A DNA stretch of 64,000 nt from Utricularia gibba (GCA_002189035.1 NEEC01000013.1:186001-250000), one strand, 5' to 3'; counted from the stretch's first letter, positions 48,271-60,200 are shown. The notes: generated from the sequence alone by a model not told the origin. Translations and numbers: made by a program.

Positions 48271-48979
48271 TTCAAAATTGTTAAATACAATAAGTGGAAT
48301 ACTACTAACTTTGGTCATTTTGTAGCTTACAAGAAGTTGGTATACGAGTTATGATGTATTACAGTTCGCTCCAACATGTGGATTGCCAAATGTGATGATG
48401 GGTGGATGTCAGCGATTCCCCTAAAATCAAATACGTATAGCATGTGGGGATGAACTGGTTAGTTCAATAGCTATATCGTTGTTTCTTTTGATTGGCATGC
48501 TTATCGTTTAGTTTACTTTGATGGATAAGATGATATTTAAGCATTTCAATGATTCCAAAAAAATTTTAATTATCTAATATTTAGTTTTCATTCAATCCAA
48601 ATCAATAGGAATATTTAATTAATGTCATGTATCATTTTATAAAAAAGTGATTAATCAACTTAAAATGCACTAAGTTTATTATGATGGATTCAAATTATTA
48701 AATGTTGGAATAGATATTTACAATTATATTATTTATAATATTAATATATTATTTAGATATTTTTTAATTATTAGAAAAAGTTTTCGGATATTGTTGTAAA
48801 TTTTGAAAAACTTATAAATATGAATATAATATAATAATCAAATTCACATAATGAAGTAAATTAAATTAATAAGTTAGAAAACATGAAAATTTGAAATACA
48901 CATAAATTATATTTTTTTATTAATTTTTAATATATATTATAATAAATTAATTATTTTTAATATATTTTGTTCAAAATCA

Positions 48980-49264
48980 TAATTTACAATAAACGCATGT
49001 ATCAAAAAGTATGTGTGAAAAAACATTTGTATTGCTTTTTAACTTTTTTAAACAACGTATGTATTTAAACAATGTTTTAAAAAACGTTGATATTTGAAAA
49101 ATAATATAATATTTAACGTTTGTACCAAAATGATATATTTTGAAACGTTTGTATTGAATTTAAATAAAAACTGAAACGTTTGTACCACAAAACTATTTTC
49201 GAAAACATATGCATCTAATTATAAGTAATCTTTGAAACGTTAGCATCAAAACGTATTTTTCCCC
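48980..49264. repeat. AACGTTT-type subterminal array, right side of the inner MULE
   Basis: Reverse-complement arrangement of the left array: GAAACGTTTGTATTG, GAAACGTTTGTACCAC and GAAACGTTAGCATC, ending ACGTATTTTTCCCC at 49,264. Confidence 0.75.
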
Positions 49265-49741
49265 AAATAAAATATATACCTGTAATTTCCCATACCCTAC
49301 AATCACAGAAATGGTTGGTCAACCGGACAGTGTATTTTTTTGTTCCCTCCGACCACCCGTAATTACCTCGATCACCAACATCCATATGCCCCTTTCTTCC
49401 ATCTTCCAATGCTTGGCTTAGAATATTCTCAATTCTTAGACATAAATCTCCATGCCATCTTGATGCATCTCGACGACGCTTAACAAACCAATCACAAACC
49501 TTGTCGTTAATCCGTTCCAAAAGCTCGATTAGGTCCAACCTCCTAGCATCCTTGAGAGCTGAATTAAGGGACTCTGAGTTGTTGTTCGACAAAATGGCAC
49601 ACTTGTTGCCTCGATCAAAAAATGCTCGACACCATTGAAATGGTAGGATGCAAAATGGTTTGCATAAACCGTCCATATACTCGTATGCTTTGGGATTACA
49701 TTCCTTAAGTGCAAAATGGTTATATTTATTATGGTTTACGT

Positions 49742-51086
49742 TAGATAAATGTGATTTTTCATGTTTTAGTGGTGTTTATGTTAATCTCATGTGATTATGT
49801 GAAAAGTAGACTAAATCCTTTGATTTAGTCCACAACTTTTGTTACTAATGTTTCAGTAAGTTCAGCAGGGAAATCACCCAAAAATCAGACTTGCAAGCGT
49901 GTGAAACAAGGGAAAAAGAGTGCAAAATCCGGAGAAGGACAAACAGTGCTGGTGGCCAAGAACAGTACAGGCCATCGCAGTCTGCAAGTTCAGGCCGGGA
50001 ACAGTGCTGGCGGCCAAGAACAGTACTGGCAGTCGGGAACAGTGCAATGGAGTGAAGCAAAAGGGAAAATTATTTCGAAAAGGAAAAAACAGCGAGGCAA
50101 AACACACGCAAGGGGGCTTCTTCCCCAACGGGAAAAACACCAACCAGAGCGGGGAAGGAAGGCCTTCATCCCCAAGAGCACCACCGGAGCCCAGTCCAAC
50201 GCTAGTGTTCCGAGCGGTGAACAGTAGCTAACGGGCAGAAGAACAATCTTTATCTACTTTCCGTTTTCTGAACATTTCAAGTTTCTGCATTTGACTTGTT
50301 TACAATGTTTCTGCCATTTTGGTCAACTTACATGAATGAAATCGTGTTTTATTTCCCAAGCATGAGTGGCTACAGCCTTAGGGATGACTTAAGGTGAAGT
50401 GGTGTGGTGTGTGCTTAGGGTTGATGAATAAATTTATGTGTATTGCTTAACTCTTGTTTCTAACAAACCATGGGTAGACCTAAGGAGGGAAACAAGTGGT
50501 TTTACAACTTAGATGCTTGGTTTAGAGGTAGACCAACAAACCAAGACGGGCGCAGTCGGTGTTAGTCCATGATGGAACCAGTAGAACCGGGTAGATCTAG
50601 TTCTATATGCCTTGCATGCGGGTAGACCTAATTGCAATGTTGGTTATGATATTAGGAATTAGGTTAACCAAAAATATGATGAATGACCTGGATAGACTTA
50701 GGTTATTTGAAGTTGTGAGTATAGGAAGATAGTAAATTAAGTTAGTAACCTTAGCATAACACCACCCGCAGATCCTTAAGACATCCTCGTATTATTCTAA
50801 GTTAGAACCAATACCTGTCACTTTAGCATTGAAACCTGATATTGCCTACTACCTTATTTACTGAACTTGTTTACCACTGTTAGTCCGAGCTTAGATTAAG
50901 ACCTACTGTTATCCGAAATTATGCATGTACTAAAACACTTAACAAGCACCAGCTCTTCGTGATCGACTCCGATATCCACTATACAAGTTTTCTAAATTTG
51001 TATTTTGTGTAGATTAGGGCTTATAAATTTATTTGATAACGAAATTTCTATTTTTGCAAGGACATTAGGAGAATTTCCGTTTATCA
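49742..51086 (+). mobile_element. Solo LTR (copy E) of the A-E family, inserted in the MULE transposase
   Basis: It starts near TAGATAAATGTGATTTTTCATG, aligning with the start of copy A (TGATAACACACAAATTTTCATG), and ends TCCGTTTATCA at 51,086. Internal blocks match A and D closely, for example GGGTAGACCTAAGGAGGGAA and TTGCATGCGGGTAGACCTAA. A clean duplication is not seen; the flanks share only ACG. It separates the second Asp from the Glu of the transposase. Confidence 0.85.
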
Positions 51087-51836
51087 ACGCCTAAACTGAC
51101 TAGGCGTTGCAGGAGCTCTATCTGAAACTATGGTAAATGATTCTTGCGTCTCCTCCGAAATACCGTACTCTTCAGCAAGCAATTTCATGAACCAAGTCCA
51201 AGCCATCAAAGTTTCACCACCCACAACACCCCATGCAAGAGGGAAAACGCCATTATTCGGATCCGAGGCCGTCGCCACAAGCACTTTCCCATTCAATTTA
51301 CTCAATGTCTGCGTGCCATCAACTCCAATCACATTATGGCCGCATATACAGAATCAATCTTTACAAGCCTATAAATCAAGCAAATACTAAAAAAAATCAA
51401 ATATTATCACATAATCCATCAACTCGCCATACATAAATGCTAACTTATCATTACATAATTAATAAAATACATCTTTAACATACAATGTTCAACAATAAAC
51501 CAACCAAAAATATGTAAGAAAAAACACTACAAAAATAAAAACAAATCCACAAATATATAAAAAAATGCTTCAAAAATGCATACCTTAGGACAAAAATAAA
51601 CTCCTTCACATATTTTACTTTTCCCATCTTCACCACCATCTACCTCCAATATTGCCACGGTAGCACCTTCATTAGATACCCGATATTGTTCACAATAACT
51701 TTGTAGGTGCTCGAAATCATTCTTCATACTTCCCATCGCCATCTTCCTTGTATTTTCTTTTGCTCTCCTCACCTTGTGAGTAGACACCTCCACATGCCAA
51801 TCACGTTTTATATCCATAAGTAGATCCGCAACCTTT

Positions 51837-53285
51837 TGTTAGTGTATGTGTTCTAGAGACAATCAACTCATTGGCAAATCTTATCTTTTGATATTTAATT
51901 TGAATTGTGATCAAATTTATATCATTGATGAAATCCTCTACTTGATCTATGTGCTATAGAAATTATGATGAGATCATAATGTGAGATTCTTCAAGCAATC
52001 ATGATCAAGTTAAATCTCTCTGGCTAGAGTATTTGTGAAATGAGGATATCATAAATACGGATAAACTGGCACACATTGAGTTCCCTAAACAGTTTAGGCA
52101 ATGGTTCTCACAATTGATGTAATGAGATTACTAGAACCTATGTGTGGGTGTCGATTAGAGAATCGATTCACTGGATGACTCATCTTCGAGATGCTACTAT
52201 GGGAAGCTAACCAAGTGTAAATAGCAAGATCTCGAATATGACAGCCGTGCAAGTAAGCTTAGACTTGAGGTCAACAAAGTTATCTTGATCTTAAGCTCAC
52301 ATTTTCGCTCATTACTAATGGGAGCCTAACCATGGCTTGCCTAGTATGGATGAGTAGGGATGTGACTCCTTAAGGTTGGAGATAGTTGATTGATCAATAA
52401 AGGATTCATCACTCATGTTAGCAATGAGATCATATCTCAAGTAATTGCATCAAAGCCTAACAGTAAGTCCTGGGCCCAGGGTAATGACATTCAAATTCTT
52501 TGAGTAGGTCATTGATTGTTAGTGCTTGAATGCAATTATGAGTTCGATACATCAAAAAGACACACCCATGTTCTGGTACCGAATGAGATATAAGTATGAT
52601 GAAAGCTGTTCATTGCATGGTGGCTGGTCATGGAAATGCTCAATCAATTCACCTGATTATTCTTTAATCTTGGGGATCATGATATGTTGCTAGACATCAC
52701 TCATGATCGATAATGATGGATTTGATTAATTAAGAGTTAATTAATAAATCCATTATTACAGCCTTGATTGAGTAAGCCTATAGGGTTATACACAATAGTG
52801 GAGTCACTCATCGATATAAAATAGAATGACACAATTACATGAGATGTAATTGGTAAAGTGGATAATTTAAATAGAGAATTATTTTGAGATTAATATTGAT
52901 TAAACTCAAAATAAAAGATCTCATATAGATATGATTTGATATGTCACAAAATATATATCAAAAAAAATTTAGATCTTGAGATCTGCTCCAAGGTCTTCGT
53001 GCTCTCTGAGACTAATCCACAAGGAGATGTTTTTCTTTACTAGCACCTGAGGAATTTGACCAGCATTCAAGAGCCTTGAGAAGGTTATCGACGGAGTGCT
53101 CCACGTGTGGATACCATAGAGGCCGTCTGCTATTGGCGGTTGGTGAACAATGGAGTGATCTAAAAGGTATTTCAGAATCCCTTTGTCTAATGTATACCGT
53201 ATTCCAATATCTACGTTGGGGGTTTCTCAAAATTTTTAAAATTCCGCTGCTTTTGAGACATACAATGTCTACGAGAAACCCAACA
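51837..53285 (+). mobile_element. Copia-type solo LTR inserted in the MULE zinc-finger region
   Basis: The insertion starts TGTTAGTGTATG and ends AACCCAACA. CCTTT at 51,832-51,836 and CCTTC at 53,286-53,290 are the likely 5-bp duplications with one change. The MULE reading passes from RPLMKV on one side to ADLLMDIKRDW on the other. No copia coding sequence lies inside. TGTTAG...AACA ends and a length of 1.45 kb suit a copia LTR, but the superfamily is inferred from the ends only. Confidence 0.7.
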
Positions 53286-53915
53286 CCTTCATCAATGGAC
53301 GATCAATGAGCCTATCCATGTACATCTTCCCAAGCCAACGCGTATTCATTGATTTGTTGTTCACATGTGGCCGACAATGGTCTCTATGTGGAGTAACTTC
53401 ATAAACACTCTAAGTCATCATCGGTGTTACCTTCACATACACCTTCCACGGGCATGTTACCCCTTCACTACCTCTACAACGAGCAATCAAACGACGCTTA
53501 TCATTCTTCTCAAACCAGAATTGGATTCCTTTCCGCACACAATATTCTTCTAGTGCATCTTTGGCCTTAGCTTTCGATTCAAAGATTATTCCTTCCCTAT
53601 AAATAAAACATAATTTAAATACTAAAAATAATAATAATACAACATAATCAAAACAAATTATATTTACACAAGTTCTTGTATTCGAACACTATCGCTTTCC
53701 ATTCTAATAATGTTCAAAGGCCCTTCACTTGTTTCATTTTGAGGAGCTTCCGATTGTATTCCTTCAGACATAGGAATTTCTAAAGCTTGCCCATAATCAT
53801 CATTCTCGATAGGGAATTGGTCATCAAGAATCTCGTAGTCTTTTTCCTCACTTCCATAATCAAATTCGAAGTCACTTTCATACTCCATGTGAGTATCTAT
53901 ATCTACAATTTCCAA

Positions 53916-54779
53916 TTAGGAAATCAACAAAAAAAAAAGTAATGAGTACAATCTACACCTATTATTTTGATGAGACTAACAAGAAGAAAAGCAGAAGTCA
54001 CATGGAAAATCTGGGAAAACATGTATACAAAAAACATACAACTGTCTTGATAGCATAATAGAAAACATCACATAATCTAGTAGAAGAAATAGCACTAATC
54101 CATATAAAATTACATGTAAAGGGCACACATTTAATAACCCCATAGTGTGCAACATATTATGGAAGGACATATTATATATTAATCCACCTTGGTTAAAGGA
54201 TATTTTCCAGTTTTGCTCAAACTTTATCCACTGACCCAGCTGTGCTACCGCCAAGTTAGCATAAAAAACAGGACCCACTGCATAACATGCATGTCCAACT
54301 AGTCATCTGAAGCAAAACAATCTATATAGGCAGTTGTTTATTATCATATTTATCAACTGAAATGTTCAACAATAGCAACCAGGTGAATAAGAAGCAAATG
54401 CAACCAATTTTCCAGTTTTGCTCAACAGAATTGTTCAGCATCACTGATGCCAAGGAAAACCATCATTCACAAACCAACCGATTTTTTGCACAAAAGATCA
54501 ACAATAGCAACCAAGTGAATAAGAAGCAAATGCAATAATGCAAAGATTGGTATTATAAAGAAAAGGGGAATGGCTCCGCACTTATGCTGCTTTCTTGCTT
54601 GCCTCTACATCGGGAAAATTCTTGACGTTTGTTGTTTATTAGGGGCATCCCGAAAACAGAATGAAGCAAAAAAATTCACGAAAGCCATACCTTAAGAGCA
54701 ACTTCATGCCTTACTATTGTGTGGGAATCACTTCTCTCAATCTCTCATTAGTTTGACTTCACCCGTAAGTGGAGAAGAG
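53916..54779. other. Region upstream of the MULE gene
   Basis: This should hold the promoter and 5' leader of the outer MULE. Two similar 40-bp segments containing CAACAATAGCAACCA-GTGAATAAGAAGCAAATGCAA occur at 54,367-54,405 and 54,488-54,533. No coding exon is recognised. Confidence 0.45.
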
Positions 54780-55150
54780 ACTCATCCCCAATTCAATTTA
54801 GGGTCAAATATCAAAAGTAAAATTTTTTAAATATTTTAATAATTAAATATATATTAATAAAATATTATTATTATGGAACCGGGTTCAATTATGTAAGTCA
54901 AATATGCCAAACTGGTAAATTATTTGGGTCAAATATGCCAAAATTTAAATTTTATCAGGTTAAATTTATCATTATTAAAAGTGTGTGTTATACAGTAACA
55001 AAAATCCATAGGTCAAATATGTCAATTTATCAAACTTATGTGTCAAATATGCCCATTCAAGAAACTTTATAGGTTCGTTATGCCCCGTTATGAAAATTTC
55101 TAGATCCGTTATATTCTAAACCCATAATTTTTAGGTCATATATGTAATTA
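54780..55150. repeat. Right terminal repeat array of the outer MULE
   Basis: Variants of GGTCAAATATGCC occur at least five times (for example TTGGGTCAAATATGCCAAAA and TAGGTCAAATATGTCAA). They are the reverse complement of the words in the left array at 41,600-41,980. Confidence 0.65.
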
Positions 55151-55309
55151 TCTCATTGAACATCATCTCTTGTTCTTGCTCTAGCAAAGGAGCATGTCTA
55201 TAGATTCTAGCACCTTTGTTAGCTTGAAATTTGCAGACTAATAATTGAAATAACTTTAACATAAAGTTGCACATTACAATCAAAATGTATTGTGTAATCA
55301 AACTTTAAT

Positions 55310-55690
55310 CAAACCTTTAAATATTCTTTCCACCAAAAATCAGTCACATTCATAGCACCATTGGGTTTAAACCCAATTGCAGTTTGTTCGATTAGCTTCA
55401 TCAAAATGTCCCAAGCTGCTTTCATCTTGTCCCACTTATTTTTCAGTTATGTTAGACTGTAACCTACGCTGGTTAGGTGGCTGAATTTGCTTACGATGTT
55501 TTCCCAACCAGTCTGATTAAAGTGGCTATTCGATCTATTGCATGTTCTAACCTCTTCAGAACAAACCCTTATGAAGATAGATGTATTTGCATCGTCCCAT
55601 TTGGTCGGCAATGAGGTGTCTTCATTATCCAAATATCCTGAAAAAAGATGAATAGAATAGATTAACATAGTAATCGTTTGTGAAGAGGTT
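55310..55690 (-). pseudogene. Myb/SANT-like DNA-binding domain fragment
   Basis: The minus strand reads KWDDANTSIFIRVCSEEVRT, HFNQTGWENIVSKF, then after an in-frame TAA near 55,450 LKNKWDKMKAAWDILMKLIE and NVTDFWWKEYLKV. This is the trihelix-like 'Myb/SANT-like' domain found in plant proteins of the L10-interacting MYB type and in ORF1 of PIF/Harbinger transposons. The stop and lack of neighbours suggest a relic. It could be the partner ORF of the Harbinger transposase fragment at 39.1 kb, now separated by the MULE complex. Confidence 0.65.
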
Positions 55691-57233
55691 GAGCTACCAT
55701 TTTATCAGTTACAGCAGCAACTTCAACAATATTAACAACTTTGGGAGATAAGTATTTGTTATTTAGAAATGAAAACAAAAAATCACCACTGGAAAACAAG
55801 AATAAATCAACATCAGAAAAGCAACTGAAACCTTAATGCATTCTTTAAATTGTGCAAACATCCAAATATCGCAAACCTTGTCAATTGTTCTTCTATCAAC
55901 TCTGTCGCTTCTGCTTGGAGTCTTATCTCTTGACCAAATCCAAGAAAAATGGCCCTAGGTCACGATTAGAAGCTGTGGATGTGTTTATTGTTGATAAAAT
56001 AGGAAATTAATTAAACAAATGAGGGTAAATGTGAATTAAATTTTTAGAAGCACTTCAGATTTTTTTGGAGCAAGTGAAGAGCTGCTCCAAAAAAAAACGT
56101 GGAGCAATTAGAAGTACTCTAAAAAAATTGCTCTAAAAAAATCAGAAGCATTATATGTTCTCATTTTAAATTTGCTCCTAGGTCACTTTTTATGAAGCGG
56201 AGCAGAAAAGACATATATTTAGTTTTATATTAGATTTGTTTGATATGTTTGGATAAGATTTTTTATCTAAATTTTATATATAAATATTTTAAATTTTCTG
56301 TAAATCTTTATTTCATTCTTTGACCTATTCTTAAGCTCAAATTCGTTCTCTCAAACCTATAAATTATTGGATTTTTATTTCTTTTTCAAATGGACCTAAA
56401 AATGGTCTAAAAATTCATAAAATATATTTTATTTCCAAAAAATTAAATTAATGTAAAATATGTAAAATCAATCAAAAATAATAAGAAAATAAAATATAAA
56501 ATAAGTAAAATCCACCCTCAATAGTTATGAAAAAACATGCTTTGAGGAAATACAAAATTACTTATGAAGTTAGGTTTTTATAAACCTATGTATGTATGTT
56601 TAGCTATAATTTTGGAAATCAAAAGTGTTTCTTTTATCACTTAAATTTAACACATATTTTTACTGAACTCAAGGTAATCAAAGTTCTATATTAATACCAA
56701 ACAATCTTTTAAGATTTGCGGTGTCATATTAAAAAGGTAATAACTAAAGATCAATTGATCAACCAAGTAAAAATATGATTGAATTTAGAAAAGAAAAAAA
56801 AAGATGTTTTGGTGAGTATGAAGTATTTTTTATATAGAAAAATTATATAAAAAATATCATGGTTTAACAAAATTACTTAATTGATCAATAAAAATTCTAT
56901 TTTCAGCTCTCTTATTTAAAAATTATTTGTAATGAATTCCTTATTATTTAAAAATCAGATAAAAAGAATCTCCAATGTTTTTAATTATGGTAAAATTTAT
57001 TTCTCAATATGAAATCCTAATTTTTTTTCTCTAATTTAATTTCTTACTAATACCGTCTTGCACACAAAACGAAATGGATTACATGCGTGGCAAGACTCTG
57101 GTTTTTCTCATACCAAAACAAATATGTAATAGGATGCATAGATTGATCATTGATTAAACATAAGACTCTAGTTTGCAGATGGTGAAACTGAAGGAGAAGA
57201 ACGTGCAACGGAACCTTTAGAAACAAGCTTGAA
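55691..57233. other. AT-rich intergenic spacer downstream of the BIM1-type gene
   Basis: No gene recognised. A segment at 56,060-56,215 repeats GAGCAATTAGAAG / GCTCTAAAAAAA words and may be a small degenerate MITE. The 3' untranslated region of the BIM1-type gene lies in the last few hundred bases. Confidence 0.45.
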
Positions 57234-60200
57234 TCATTCACCCTCAGCTTTCCTCTTTTGCTTCTTCGAAGCAAATCTCATATCCTCCCCAGTGCTTTTG
57301 GCTGCAACATGGTTTTCCTTGTGCATAACATGAAGTTGTCAGTAAATACGTATGGAGTAAGAGACCTATGCTGAGGAGGATACCTTGGCTGTGGAAGTTG
57401 AGCAATGTATGGAGCCATTGGCTCTCTTCCCAAGATTGATTTTTACAGAGACTCTAGACTGCGATAAGTTAATACCAGATCTCTGCAGAGCTTGGGCGAT
57501 ATTATTCACTAACCTGTCCAATTCAAAATATGAAAAACAAGTAGAAGATTATGGGGGAGAATGGATGGATATAGATTTACGAATTTAGCTTTGAAGAGCA
57601 CCGTCCTTGACAAAAAGATATTGAAAAACAAGTTAAGCAGAAGGCATGGACTGAAATGAGCAGTTACCACTTCAGGTCTCACCCTTGGGAATAGATGCTT
57701 GAGATGCTCGCTGTGCCACTCTCGGTAGACTGTTGCCCTTGGTGGTCATTCATTTTCCGATCGACCATGGAGATCATATCTTCTGGTCCACTTGATCTCA
57801 TTTGCTGACTTTGCAATGGATTCCATTTCATGGTTTTGTCAGCATCGGAAGATGTGGCGGCTGCAACATAACTGAAGGCATTTATCGTTGTGGGGGATTC
57901 TGTTCCATTCAGTGCAGATGCAGGCACCAGTTGACCCCCTTCTTTAGTTTTGGCGGTTGTTAAATCCGAGTCACTGAGGTTCTGGCCGATGCTTGGGATA
58001 CCAGGGGATAGAACAGCTTTGTTCCCATCAAAGGTCATGGCAGGAGCCAGCACCGGCCCAGAATCTGTGTCAGCACCTTGCTTATTGGCAATATGATCAT
58101 TCTTCTGGTTTCACAAAGGCTACAAGTCATAAAAAGAGAGAGAATAAAGCAGTTATTCAGGTACACGAAACTGTAGCAATTTACCCATTGCATCATCTTT
58201 GCAGGCTCATGTTTCCATATATTATATGGGCTCTCATATCTATTTACTCTGTCTTGTAAGAACTGAATGTATTCAATAACCTGAGGGATTGTGCCGATTC
58301 AGATACCATGTTGAGCAGTACATTCCACAGCCTTGATGAAAAACAAACTATTAAGTATTGAACCCCACTCACCTCTAATAAGAAGGATGCCTTGTCTTTC
58401 TTTTGTTCACTGTTGGGAATGACCTCTCTGAGCTTCTGAAACCTGCGCGTAGAAGATACATCCTGAAAACTCAGGGTAACGGTGGATCCAGGATTGTGCA
58501 TCGTTCATGTGGCATACCGGTCGTTGATTTTACTCCTCCTGCGTTGCTCCGTGGCAGAGTGTTTTGAGCGGATTGTGTTGGACTTTTGATTTAGTGCCTT
58601 GTTTTCCAATTTCAATGATACACTTCCTGCTAGTTGAAGATTTTACGGTGGCAGTCATTACTGTAGATGAAGTGAGATCTGCAAATTGTAGTAAACTCAT
58701 CATACCTTTCAACGGAGAATGAGATGGTGTGTCGCTCTTGATTACCATGTCGTCCTCATCCTCTCCTTGGCTGCTCTTAGCTGCCGTTATAATTTCGATG
58801 AAGCTTTGTTTCTTCTTAGATGGTAGCGGACTGAAGAAATCAAATGTGAAATTGGTACATGAAAGTGTAAAACTCTGGAATGGTAAGCAAATGGAAGAAA
58901 CAAGTTACGGCAACGATGAGACTGAGCTGAGGGGTGCAATGGTATTCTTCTGCTTTGATGGTGACCATGAAGTCCTTTCCAAGACCGAAGATGTCCATTC
59001 CCCTCCAACCATATCCATCCCTGCTTGCACACTCCAAATATATCCGATATAAACATCTAGTTATAAACTTGGAATGACGATACGAACAGCAGGAGCAGTT
59101 CGAAAGCATAACAATTACACATACATGACTCAACAGAAGCTTAACAGAATGCTCGGAATTCCTGGAAACACTTACCATAGCTCTGCTTATAAGAGCTGAC
59201 ACAATTTTTGGAAACACAAACATATGAAAACTTCACCTGGCAAATTACTTCTACTGGTAGCAGCATTCTCCTTCCCTGTCTTTCCCTTTACAATGGCATA
59301 TTCATCCCATCGTCTGAAAATGCTTTCATCATTTTCATGAGCACTACTTGTCCGTGCAGCAAGCATCCCGTTTCTCTCGGTCTCCGAGACCCTTTGGCCA
59401 ATGTAGGAAATGTTGTATCCTCCTATTGCTCCGGGCAATAGGGGATCCATCGTTCCACATTCAGCGGGCCAGGGAGGACGGTTTCCGACAGCAGCCATTC
59501 CAGCAAAGTTGTCTTCTCTATCCGTGGGCCCAACTCGTTCCAATGGTTGTAAGAAATCATGAGTCACAACAAAGCTACCTAAATTTAAGAGAATAACTTC
59601 AAGCTCATTCTTAAAGCATTTATATCGTAAGTAAGCGTTCAAAATGAAACATGGATCAGGTATCCGTGAAACGCACACAACGAATACAATTCCCGGTGTT
59701 TCCATCCTATGATTTCAACAGAAATAAAATGTCTAAGGACAAAATATAAACCCCGTCTTCTGCAGAAAGAAGAAAACCAAAAGCTAGTGAAGTGACCCAA
59801 AAAAACAAGTATACTTCACTAAAAAAAAAAAAAGAATCTGGGAAACAAAAGGAAAACAGACAAAGCTCCAAAACAAGGCGGGACCAGATATATAATTACG
59901 AAAACACCCTCGCAGAAGACCTGCCACCTACCCCAGCTCTGAGCTTTTACCCCCCCTTGATTTGGGCAAAAGTCAGCCTACCGAGGAGCTTCGACGGGGC
60001 CACGACGACGGAGGAATGCTCAGATCTAACGTGCACCGATTATGACATGGGTCACAGACTGCGCCGCTCGTGGGCTGCCCACCACTCCGATTTTTTCCCC
60101 TCTTCCCAACCCAAAATCATGCAGTTTCACCCAACCCCACAACTGAATAACATACATAATATTATTCCCAAGTGTTCGTTTTTTCTTGTTTTTACTTTTT

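Larger units (their letters stand above)
46155..49264 (+). mobile_element. Inner MULE (M2), 3.1 kb, 9-bp target duplication AAATAAAAT
   Basis: The left end AGGGCTACGTTTTG and the right end, read from the other strand, GGGGAAAAATACGTTTTGATG are similar terminal repeats. Both lead into AAACGTTT-type arrays. AAATAAAAT is found directly outside at 46,146-46,154 and 49,265-49,273. The flanking sequence is AT-rich, so chance contributes, but 9 bp is the normal MULE duplication and the site is a precise interruption of the outer gene's intron. The element carries one plus-strand coding relic. Confidence 0.78.
49280..53915 (-). pseudogene. MULE transposase (M1, upstream half): acidic N-terminus, zinc finger, DDE core, first half of SWIM finger
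   Basis: The minus-strand gene starts ATG at 53,915 with an acidic region (ESDFEFDYGSEEKDYEIL). An exon from 53,596 reads KAKDALEEYCVRKGIQFWF, CPWKVYVK, then HRDHCRPHVNNKS and RWLGKMYMDRLI, the MuDR-type N-terminal finger. The copia solo LTR interrupts it, then LMDIKRDWHVEVSTHKVRRA continues at 51,830. The DDE core has VIGVDGT (Asp, about 51,310), FTIVSDR (Asp) and NNNSESLNSALKDAR (Glu, about 49,590). The second solo LTR lies between the latter two. The exon ends FCDCRVWEIT at 49,280 with donor GTATAT, and its partner exon is at 45,785. One stop is present near 53,420. Confidence 0.85.
41600..55150 (-). mobile_element. Large Mutator-like element (M1) with transposase-ULP1 gene, carrying three nested insertions
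   Basis: The coding core (44,060-53,915, minus) is a MULE transposase followed by a ULP1-type protease domain. Both outer sides carry degenerate arrays of GCATATTTGACCC-like words in opposite orientation (41,600-41,980 and 54,780-55,150), which I take as the terminal regions. Inserted within are the inner MULE (46,155-49,264), a gypsy-type solo LTR (49,742-51,086) and a copia-type solo LTR (51,837-53,285). Exact termini and target duplication were not found. Transposase plus ULP1 in one element is known from Kaonashi-type MULEs. Confidence 0.7.

Noticed and set aside
51087-51107. Inverted repeat ACGCCTA...TAGGCGT at the edge of solo LTR E as a transposon end
   Set aside because: It lies within the MULE coding sequence, is only 7 bp, and the LTR end TTATCA is defined by comparison with copies A and C.
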